In this document: piece by piece, positions 31,878 to 38,759 of the stretch | How the letters are laid out: each line of letters begins with the position of its first letter | Position numbering within the stretch: the first letter of the stretch is position 1 | From: Symmachiella macrocystis | GTDB lineage: Bacteria > Planctomycetota > Planctomycetia > Planctomycetales > Planctomycetaceae | DNA length: 64,000 nucleotides | NCBI RefSeq assembly: GCF_007860075.1 | Contig: NZ_SJPP01000001.1 | Location: forward strand, 1,116,001 to 1,180,000 | Direction of reading: 5' to 3' | Notes under the pieces: generated by a model | What the model was told of the DNA's origin: nothing | Seen by the model: only the letters and a program-made list of their open reading frames with translations | Database searches by the model: none | Translations under genes and position numbers: made by a program

Positions 31878-31987
31878 GGAAATTCCTTCGGGAAAGCCTG
31901 TTGCGGCTTTTCGTTGATGAGCGATGAAGATTGTGCAGAGAATGCTGCGAGAACGCGATCACATGGCGACGACAAACTCAAAGGAAA

Positions 31988-32413
31988 TTATCCGCCGGCG
32001 AGTAAGGTCAATCGCACGAAGGTCAGTCGACTATCGGGCTGCAGATAAACGGGTCGGTCCAACGCGCGTTGCTCCTGGCCGTCAATGACGACGAGATACA
32101 TGCCGTCTTCAAATGCTTGCAGTGCCGTCGCCACGGCATCTGCTTCATCAACCTGTTGCGGCTCGACCTCGCTACCCCCGGAATCGATTTTCCCTGCTTC
32201 GACCCCCGCATCGATTTCACGGGCAGTCAGTGCGCGAATGAGCTGATGGTCGGTTTGCCGCTGTTGAAACGCGGCCACTTCGTGCTGCACGATAGACTTG
32301 ATCAAATCGCGGAGCGTGCTCCCCCCGTCATGAGAGTCTTCCGGCGGTGGGACGGAGAAATCGTCAAAGAGCGGCTTTTTACGTCCAATTGTTTTCCCAC
32401 TGACAGTCAGCAT
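31988..32413 (-). CDS. Small conserved-looking protein upstream of the giant HEAT protein
   Basis: 141 residues from ATG 32411-32413 (GGAG upstream). No recognised domain. The N-terminus MLTVSGKTIGRKKPLFDDFS is followed by a helical segment (STLRDLIKSIVQHEVAAFQQ), an acidic linker (GGSEVEPQQVDEADAV), then a strand-rich end (AFEDGMYLVVIDGQEQRALD; LTFVRLTLLAGG). It is the first gene of a two-gene unit, 110 bp upstream of the 1698-residue protein, which suggests it is that protein's partner or regulator. Function unknown. Confidence 0.75.
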   Translation of the reverse strand: MLTVSGKTIGRKKPLFDDFSVPPPEDSHDGGSTLRDLIKSIVQHEVAAFQQRQTDHQLIRALTAREIDAGVEAGKIDSGGSEVEPQQVDEADAVATALQAFEDGMYLVVIDGQEQRALDRPVYLQPDSRLTFVRLTLLAGG

Positions 32414-32601
32414 GACCAGCTCCAAATTCGGTTGAGATTGCTGCTGTCATTATGCGCCGAATCGTGTTCGTCCGCAAAGTATTTCTCGGGCGTTCTCTTG
32501 TTTGGGTGGAATCGTCTTCTGGCCTTTGAATTGACAGAGACCATTCCACAACGCATCGTCGGCCAGACTCATTTTTAAAAAATGATCAGCAACACAAACT
32601 G

Positions 32602-32635
32602 CCAGCAATCTAGCCACACGAGGCCAGATTGCTGG
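32602..32635 (-). terminator. Hairpin downstream of the surface repeat protein
   Basis: Inverted repeat with 14-bp arms and one mismatch: CCAGCAATCTAGCC (32602-32615) and GGCCAGATTGCTGG (32622-32635), loop ACACGA. On the minus strand a run of six T lies about 20 bases further on. Probably ends transcription of the repeat-protein operon. Confidence 0.6.
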
Positions 32636-32686
32636 AGCAGATTGTGAGGAAGTTGCGTGAGGCGGAGGCGATACTGAAAACTAAAC

Positions 32687-34879
32687 TTACTTCTCTTCCG
32701 GTTGCTCCAATCGTACTAGCAGGTAATTCTCCACGCGATCGGTGCCAAAATGTACGAGTAGCGGAGCTTCGTCTTGCGTGAGATTGTAAAGCCCCGTTTC
32801 GGCGACGATGTCTTCACTGTCGCCAATACGAAATGCGGCCCGCTGCGTTTCCTTGTCGACTTGACCTTGGACCGTTTGTGCTTGGTCGGTGTCGATATTG
32901 TACAGCGTCCCGCTGACAATGCCGTCTCGGTTGACCGCCAATTGCATGGTTAAACTCGGTTGAACATCCTTTTCATTCATCGATACGGCAAACGTGCCCA
33001 GTGGCATCCACTCTGCCGCCTCCGCCTGCTCTTCCGACTCAGGTGGCGCGACCGTTGCCAGATCCATCGCACTGGCTGCAAATTCATCGGCCGTCGCCAC
33101 TTCGGTTCCGCCTATATATACCGAATTGTCTTGATAGGTCACATTGCCACCAGCGCCATAGTCGTAATACACCGGTTGCGACCATGTCGTGGCTGGAGCC
33201 GACCATGTAAACCAATTCGTCAACGTTCCCCATGCGGGGACCGTCCACCAATGGTTCCAACCGTAGTTGTGGTCCCAGTTGTGGTAATGCCAACCGCCCA
33301 GGTCGTGGTAATGGTTATCCCACCAACCGTTGCCAAACCAATTCCCTTGATAACCATAACCTCGCCAGTTATTGCGAACACCATTCCCCCAACCGTTCCA
33401 ATAGCCGCGGCGGGCGCCCGATGCGTTCCACCAGTTCCCGCGATTCGAATTGACGAATGCGTTGTTCCATCGGTTGTGGATATTGATATTCGTGCTGTTA
33501 TCTATGTTCGCCCAGCGTGGACGGTTGTTGATGATCTTGTTGTTGTTCCAACGACCACGGTCACCGTATCCCGGCCGATGGCGGTCCGCAAAATCAGGTC
33601 GGTTGCCAGGGCGATTCGGGCGATTGCCCGGTCGATTCGGGCGGTCACCTGGTCGGTTGGGACGATTGCCTGGACGATTCCCATCCCCCGGACGGTTGGG
33701 ACGGTCACCCGGTCTGTTCGGACGGTCGCCTGGTCGATTCGGTCGGTCACCCGGTCTGTTGGGACGGTTGCCTGGACGATTCCCATCCCCCGGACGGTTG
33801 GGACGGTCGCCCGGTCGGTTCGGTCGGTCGCCCGGTCTGTTGGGACGGTCGCCTGGACGATTCCCATCACCCGGACGGTTAGGACGGTCGCCCGGTCGGT
33901 TCGGTCGGTCGCCCGGTCTGTTGGGACGGTCGCCTGGACGATTCCCATCACCCGGACGGTTAGGACGGTCGCCCGGTCGATTCGGTCGGTCACCCGGTCT
34001 GTTGGGACGGTCGCCCGGACGGTTGGGACGATTGCCTGGACGATTGCCACCGGGACGATTCCCTGCCTGACCTGGTAGCGTCACCGGACGTTGCATTCCT
34101 AGAAAACCACCAAGATCCCCAGGGGACGGCCGCCCGCTGCCGGGGCGATTCCCACCGGGACGATTACCGCCAGGCCGATTACCACTACCGGGACGGTTGA
34201 TGTTGGGACGATTGCCACCAGGCCGATTCCCGCCACCGGGACGATTGGGGCGATTCATCGAGGGTCGATTCCCGTTTCCCGGCCGGCCTCCACCGGCGAG
34301 TCCAGGAACACTGGGACGTTTTGACGGTCGTGTCGATGGTCGATTTGATGGCCGAGTTCCCGGACGCGTTGATGGCCGATTGATGTTGGGACGATTCGTT
34401 CCTGGCCGTTTGTTGCTGGGCCGCGAAGCGAGATTCGGTCGACTGGAACCAGGACGCGTCGTGGGCCGCTGGGGCCTCTTCGGCCGAGAGCTGCCACTCG
34501 GGCGCCTCGATGGCTTCAAACCACCGCTGGGCCGGGTGCGATTGGGACGCGATGTCGGCCGCTTGACTTGCGGACGATTTTTCGGCCGACTTGCGGTAGA
34601 CGGTTTTCTAGCTGGACGCGAGGAGGACCGTTTCGGGGAACTGGTACGGGGCTTCTGACGCGACGCTCCCTGCGGGCGCGCACGTCCTCCTCCTCTCTGT
34701 CCTCCTCTCTGTCCTCCTCTCTGTCCTCCTCTCTGTCCTCCTCTCTGTCCTCCTCTCTGCCCTCCGCCCTTCTGGGCTCCGCCTTTGCGACCTCCGCCGC
34801 GATTTCCGATGGCAAAACTCTCGCCGGGCACCAGCAATAAAATGATGACGATAACTGTGCAGATTCGTAATCGGTTCAT
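32687..34879 (-). CDS. Secreted Arg/Pro/Asn/Gly-rich repeat protein (mu-protocadherin-like surface protein)
   Basis: 730 residues. A Sec signal peptide (ICTVIVIILLLVPGESFAIG) leads into GGQR repeats, a very basic Pro/Arg/Ser region, then tandem NRPGDRP heptads up to about residue 430. A Trp/Asn-rich zone follows (GNWWNASGARRGYWNGWGNG; HYHDLGGWHYHNWDHNYGW), then an acidic beta-rich C-terminal domain of about 120 residues (MPLGTFAVSMNEKDVQPSLT; RVENYLLVRLEQPEEK). Proteins like this are annotated in planctomycetes as mu-protocadherin or cell-surface proteins. It is probably exported and disordered in the middle. Its ATG overlaps the stop of the NTF2-like gene (34876-34879). Confidence 0.75.
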   Translation of the reverse strand: MNRLRICTVIVIILLLVPGESFAIGNRGGGRKGGAQKGGGQRGGQRGGQRGGQRGGQRGGQRGGGRARPQGASRQKPRTSSPKRSSSRPARKPSTASRPKNRPQVKRPTSRPNRTRPSGGLKPSRRPSGSSRPKRPQRPTTRPGSSRPNLASRPSNKRPGTNRPNINRPSTRPGTRPSNRPSTRPSKRPSVPGLAGGGRPGNGNRPSMNRPNRPGGGNRPGGNRPNINRPGSGNRPGGNRPGGNRPGSGRPSPGDLGGFLGMQRPVTLPGQAGNRPGGNRPGNRPNRPGDRPNRPGDRPNRPGDRPNRPGDGNRPGDRPNRPGDRPNRPGDRPNRPGDGNRPGDRPNRPGDRPNRPGDRPNRPGDGNRPGNRPNRPGDRPNRPGDRPNRPGDRPNRPGDGNRPGNRPNRPGDRPNRPGNRPNRPGNRPDFADRHRPGYGDRGRWNNNKIINNRPRWANIDNSTNINIHNRWNNAFVNSNRGNWWNASGARRGYWNGWGNGVRNNWRGYGYQGNWFGNGWWDNHYHDLGGWHYHNWDHNYGWNHWWTVPAWGTLTNWFTWSAPATTWSQPVYYDYGAGGNVTYQDNSVYIGGTEVATADEFAASAMDLATVAPPESEEQAEAAEWMPLGTFAVSMNEKDVQPSLTMQLAVNRDGIVSGTLYNIDTDQAQTVQGQVDKETQRAAFRIGDSEDIVAETGLYNLTQDEAPLLVHFGTDRVENYLLVRLEQPEEK
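33595..34065 (-). repeat. Coding tandem repeats, 21-bp unit in 81-bp higher-order units
   Basis: Repeats encoding NRPGDRP (21 bp) are grouped into longer units ending GDGNRPG. The shared element GATTCCCAT recurs at 33676, 33778, 33859 and 33940, spacings 102, 81 and 81 bp (102 = 81 + one 21-bp unit). The near identity of the units implies recent expansion, so copy number may differ between strains. Confidence 0.85.
34689..34762 (-). repeat. Coding 12-bp tandem repeat (GGQR)
   Basis: About six nearly perfect copies of a 12-bp unit (CTCTGTCCTCCT on the plus strand) encode GGQR repeats just after the signal peptide of the surface protein. It is prone to slippage in steps of four residues without a frameshift. 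Confidence 0.85.
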
Positions 34880-35883
34880 GGCGATTCTCCTTTGTCTGTG
34901 GCTTCCGCTTCGTTCACCGCGGCATCCGCATCCTCGATACGGACGACAGTCACCGCATCCGAAGCCGGAACCAATTCGCCATCGATTGTTTCCCCAATTG
35001 TTTGAACGCTAATCGTTTCATCATCCACCCGCGTAATCACCTGAGTTCCAGATGACACCCGACCATCACCATGAACGTGCGACATTTTGATCATCCAGTC
35101 TTCGTCATTCTTCGAAGCAAAACCCTCGCCGAAGGAGCCATCCGAGTGAAAGGTCCAGGAACGGATTTGCTTGTTCAGGGGATCCCAGCCGATGACCTGT
35201 GTTCCGCTAAGCGATTCGCCATCTTCATGTTGGACGTTAAAAGAACGGATCAGAAACGCGCGACTCTCCGACCAGCGCACCGTCGTGATCACGCTCGCGT
35301 TCTCGACATCGTCCTGCCAAGTTCCAACGAGCCACTCCAACTCTTTAAGAGCATCATAGGACGTCGTTGGCGTGGGGAGATCGCGTTCCTGTGAATTGCT
35401 GATCAGCCAATGGTCCTGTTCTTTGACCAACAGGGCTGTGTAACCCGACTCGATAGGGTCACCTTCGCCTGTGACTAGGGTCACTTGCCCTTCGACCAGT
35501 GCGATATCGGGCCGGACCATCCGCACTGTATCGGCGTGTCCCGACAATCGCGCTTGCGGGTATTGTTTAAAAAACTCAGCAAATTCCTGTTGCAGGCTTT
35601 CCCGCCCCTCTGTTCGTTCACCGGTTTCCAGGTCGATCGAAACTCCGTCAGCGGACCAATGGTTTGCCACAACTGCTGCATCATGCTTGTTAAAAACAGT
35701 GACGTACGCGCGAAGCTGTTCACGAACGGCCGCCTCGGTCGGGTCCATTTCCGCTGGGGAGGTGTCCAAAGTTGCCGCAGTGGCGTTCCCCTCAGTGGGC
35801 GATTTGTTGGTGGTGCTGTCGTCAGCCCAGTTCAGCCGACTGCAGACAATCAATATTCCCAAAAGCAATGCAGTTTGTTTCAT
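34876..35883 (-). CDS. Secreted SnoaL/DUF4440 (NTF2-like) protein
   Basis: 335 residues with a Sec signal peptide (TALLLGILIVCSRLNWADDS). Residues about 45-165 are an NTF2-like domain of the SgcJ/EcaC or DUF4440 type: EAAVREQLRAYVTVFNKHDA, VVANHWSADGVSIDLETGER, VRPDIALVEGQVTLV and SGYTALLVKEQDHWLISNSQ. The second half (LEWLVGTWQDDVENASVITT; FLIRSFNVQHEDG; GWDPLNKQIRSWTFHSDGSF) resembles the lipocalin-like DUF1579-type domain often joined to it. It is translationally coupled to the surface repeat protein and probably exported with it. Ligand unknown. Confidence 0.82.
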   Translation of the reverse strand: MKQTALLLGILIVCSRLNWADDSTTNKSPTEGNATAATLDTSPAEMDPTEAAVREQLRAYVTVFNKHDAAVVANHWSADGVSIDLETGERTEGRESLQQEFAEFFKQYPQARLSGHADTVRMVRPDIALVEGQVTLVTGEGDPIESGYTALLVKEQDHWLISNSQERDLPTPTTSYDALKELEWLVGTWQDDVENASVITTVRWSESRAFLIRSFNVQHEDGESLSGTQVIGWDPLNKQIRSWTFHSDGSFGEGFASKNDEDWMIKMSHVHGDGRVSSGTQVITRVDDETISVQTIGETIDGELVPASDAVTVVRIEDADAAVNEAEATDKGESP

Positions 35884-36066
35884 CAGTGTGATCTCCGGAT
35901 GAACATAGAGAGGTGTGGCTCCGCAGAACGGAAAAAGTAATTCTGCTGATCAATTGTGACACCGAGGACACGTTCAAATAAATCAGTCGTTGCTAGACTT
36001 GTCGCCAACACGATGTTTGGCTGCGGTTCGGACTGAGTAAAATGTCATGTGTCATTCCAGTGCGTG

Positions 36067-38451
36067 TCATTCCTTGTCTGTTGAGTAAGTGATCTTGGTT
36101 GCTCCGATCTTACCATTAAATGTGAATGGTGCTTGATCGTAGTAGTCAAGAGAGACCGGTGAATCTTTGTCAGTGCCGATGTCAAATGTCGCGTTGGATG
36201 TGAAATGCAGTGACATGGCGGCGAGGACACGGTCCTTGGCAACTTGTTCGCCATTGACTTTCAGTGTGACATCCATGGGCCCGCCGATCTTATCGACAAG
36301 TTTGGACTCGACTTCGATCGTGACCTTACCGGTCGGTAGTTTTTCCTGGGAACGGATTTTGGTTCGCTGGATCTCAAAGAGATTGAATTCGTAGCAGAGG
36401 ATACCATCCTTTACGTAGCAGGTGATGCCTCCGGAAAATCCGGCGAGCGCATAGAGCACTCCGTTGGCATTTTCAGGGATGTCTACTTCCATGGAAACGA
36501 GGCTGCTGACCTTGCCAAGTTTGGGTGCAGCAGATTCTGGCATACCGATAATCGGATGATCGAACGTCCACTCGGTGAGACTCGATGCGGGCGCGTCTTC
36601 TGGGTGATACAGTGCGGTGGACCACAGGCCGCCTCCGATAGGAAGGTTCTTGTTCTTGGCGGACTCGGTCAGGAAGAGGGCCTTCATTTCCTCTAGCTTT
36701 CCAGGCATTTTCTCTGCAAGATCGTTCGACTGACTCCAGTCTTCGTCGAGGTTATACAGTTCCCACGTGTCGGTGAGTGGCGACCATTCGCGGATTCCTT
36801 TGGGAATGCCGCCGACCCACGGTTCGCGGGGACCACGCGCGCAGGCGAACCAGCCATCCTGATAGATGCTGCGGCTAGCCATGATATCGAAGAACTGGGT
36901 GGTCTTCGTACCTGCGGCCTTTGCATCGTCGAAGGTATAACTCATGCTGACCCCATCGAAGGGGTCCTGGGTGAATCCATTGACGACCTGCGGCGCAGGA
37001 ATGTCGAGGATGTCATAGACGGTGGGGACAATATCATTGACATGATGAAACTGGGGACGTGGAGTGGCGTCGGCTTTGATCGACTTCGGCCAGGAGATGG
37101 CCATCGGTTGGCGGATGCCGCCGAAGTAGGCGCCTTGAAGTTTCGTGCCTTTGTAGGGCGTACTGCCGGCCCAGGCCCAACCGGCGTGATACATATTGTC
37201 GGTTTTGTCGGTGCCCAGGGCATCGAGACCGCCGAGTTCTTCGAGGGCTTCGAGATGTTGAGAGATTTTTGTGGGGATGGCGTTTTGAGCGAGTTGTTCG
37301 CTAATGGTGCCGTAAAGCCCTTCGGCAGAGGAACCGTTGTCGCCCCAAATATAAAGAATGAGTGTGTTGTCGAGGTCGCCTTGTGCCGTGATTTCGTCGA
37401 TAAGACGACCGGCTTGGGCGTCGGCGTGCTCAGTGAAACCGGCAAATACTTCCATCAATCGGCGCTGGAAGGGCTTTTCGTTTTCGGGTATCGATTCCCA
37501 AGCGGCCATCGATTCGGCGCGTGGGGTGAGCCCGGTGTTTTTAGGAATCCAATCCAGTTTCTTCTGATTGGCGAATACGCGCTCGCGATAAGCGTCCCAG
37601 CCGTCGTCGAACTTGCCTTTGTATTTGTCCGCCCATTCTTTCATTACCTGATGCGGGCCATGGGACGCGCCAGGCGCCCAGTAGATAAACCAAGGCTTGT
37701 CGGGCGAATATGCTTTCTGCTCGCGCATCCAGTGGATGGCGTCATCGGCAATATCTTCGGAAAGATGGTAGTGGTTGTTGCCGCCGGAGGTCTCCGGCCG
37801 GTCGACGTAGGTCGTGTTGCGCACCAAGGTGGGTTCGTATTGCGATGCCTCTCCGGCAAGAAAACCGTAGAAGTACTCGAAACCGTAGCCAGTCGGCCAA
37901 TAGTCGAAGGGGCCTTTCGAAGTGATCTGCTCCTCAGGCGTGTTGTGCCACTTGCCAAAGCTGGCGGTGTTGTAGCCATAACACTTTAATACCTCGGCCA
38001 TCGTGGCGGATGTCTTGGGAATCACACCGCTGAAACCGTCGAAGTCGTTGGCAATGGCGGCGATCTGACCGTTGCCCACGCGCGTGTGGTTTCGCCCTGT
38101 TAACAAGGAGGCTCTTGTGGGCGAACACATTGCAGTCGAGTGAAAGCGATTGTAGGAAATGCCAGCCTTGGCGATGCGGTCGAGCGTCGGCGTATGGATC
38201 TCGCCACCGTAGGTGGATGGCGTGGCAGCGCCGACGTCATCGATCAAGATGATGAGGATATTCGGCGCGTCTGCCTTCAGCCGCTTCGGCTCCACGCGTT
38301 TCTTGTAAGTGGAACTTTCAATGGTGACTCCAGCCTGAGAACCAGACGAGGGAGGAGGAAAGGGCAAAATATCTTGGGCAGTCGCTACCGATGCGCATGC
38401 GATGAGGCAAACGACGGCTCGCGCCAATGTGACTTTCAATTGAGCAATCAT
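36067..38451 (-). CDS. Arylsulfatase, large form (paralogue A)
   Basis: 794 residues with a signal peptide (TLARAVVCLIACASVATAQD). Sulfatase fold: PNILIILIDDVGAATPSTYG, formylglycine motif CSPTRASLLTG (Cys109), TRVGNG, FGKWHNTPEEQ, WAPGASHGPH and ILYIWGDNGSSAEG. A C-terminal beta domain of about 200 residues follows (ENANGVLYALAGFSGGITCY; KLVDKIGGPMDVTLKVNGEQ). Length and order fit the large arylsulfatase group that ends in a lectin-like domain. It is closely paralogous to the next gene upstream. Cys-to-formylglycine conversion by a separate enzyme (not in this window) is needed for activity. Confidence 0.92.
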   Translation of the reverse strand: MIAQLKVTLARAVVCLIACASVATAQDILPFPPPSSGSQAGVTIESSTYKKRVEPKRLKADAPNILIILIDDVGAATPSTYGGEIHTPTLDRIAKAGISYNRFHSTAMCSPTRASLLTGRNHTRVGNGQIAAIANDFDGFSGVIPKTSATMAEVLKCYGYNTASFGKWHNTPEEQITSKGPFDYWPTGYGFEYFYGFLAGEASQYEPTLVRNTTYVDRPETSGGNNHYHLSEDIADDAIHWMREQKAYSPDKPWFIYWAPGASHGPHQVMKEWADKYKGKFDDGWDAYRERVFANQKKLDWIPKNTGLTPRAESMAAWESIPENEKPFQRRLMEVFAGFTEHADAQAGRLIDEITAQGDLDNTLILYIWGDNGSSAEGLYGTISEQLAQNAIPTKISQHLEALEELGGLDALGTDKTDNMYHAGWAWAGSTPYKGTKLQGAYFGGIRQPMAISWPKSIKADATPRPQFHHVNDIVPTVYDILDIPAPQVVNGFTQDPFDGVSMSYTFDDAKAAGTKTTQFFDIMASRSIYQDGWFACARGPREPWVGGIPKGIREWSPLTDTWELYNLDEDWSQSNDLAEKMPGKLEEMKALFLTESAKNKNLPIGGGLWSTALYHPEDAPASSLTEWTFDHPIIGMPESAAPKLGKVSSLVSMEVDIPENANGVLYALAGFSGGITCYVKDGILCYEFNLFEIQRTKIRSQEKLPTGKVTIEVESKLVDKIGGPMDVTLKVNGEQVAKDRVLAAMSLHFTSNATFDIGTDKDSPVSLDYYDQAPFTFNGKIGATKITYSTDKE

Positions 38452-38759
38452 AATTCAATTCCGTGATGTCATGTCTCGATGTGACATATTAAGTATCGCG
38501 AGGAATTAGGGTCTCTGAACGGTTCTCCGATCATTTGTCAAAACCGCGTGCTTTGTAGAACCGCTCAAGCGGAACGTTTTTAAGGTTGCTGATCAGTGAG
38601 AACATCATTTGCTGTTCAGCGATATTGAACCAGTTGTCATGTTTGATAATCAAGAATTCCCAAGCGGCATAGCGCCGGCCATGCCGTTTTCGGTTATCAG
38701 TCCGGATCGACCGATGCAGTCGTATTGGGCCGAATTTTCTACTTGAGGACCTCGTCGGT
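38452..38759 (-). pseudogene. Orphan C-terminal reading frame between two sulfatases
   Basis: Between the two sulfatases a minus-strand frame of about 70 codons without a start (about 38756 to the TGA near 38533) ends RYAAWEFLIIKHDNWFNIAE, then QQMMFSLISNLKNVPLERFY and KARGFDK. The sequence is protein-like in composition (aromatic and hydrophobic pattern, natural C-terminus), but I do not recognise the family. It is probably the tail of a deleted gene. No other feature was seen in this 308-bp gap. Confidence 0.4.

Noticed and set aside
33595-34065. Regular repeat spacing that might suggest a CRISPR array
   Set aside because: Units are contiguous, in frame and code for a protein repeat; there are no unique spacers.
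32960-34078. Very long open frames on the plus strand and in a second minus frame across the repeat region
   Set aside because: They mirror the 21/81-bp repeat of the NRPGDRP gene; low-complexity composition keeps all frames open. Only the minus frame with signal peptide and C-terminal domain is real.
37042-37989. 315-codon open frame antisense to sulfatase paralogue A
   Set aside because: No motif or ribosome site; the opposite strand encodes a complete sulfatase with active-site motifs.
38466-38487. ATGTCA-N10-TGACAT inverted repeat before sulfatase paralogue A
   Set aside because: Six-base arms with a 10-bp gap are frequent by chance and there is no regulator gene nearby.
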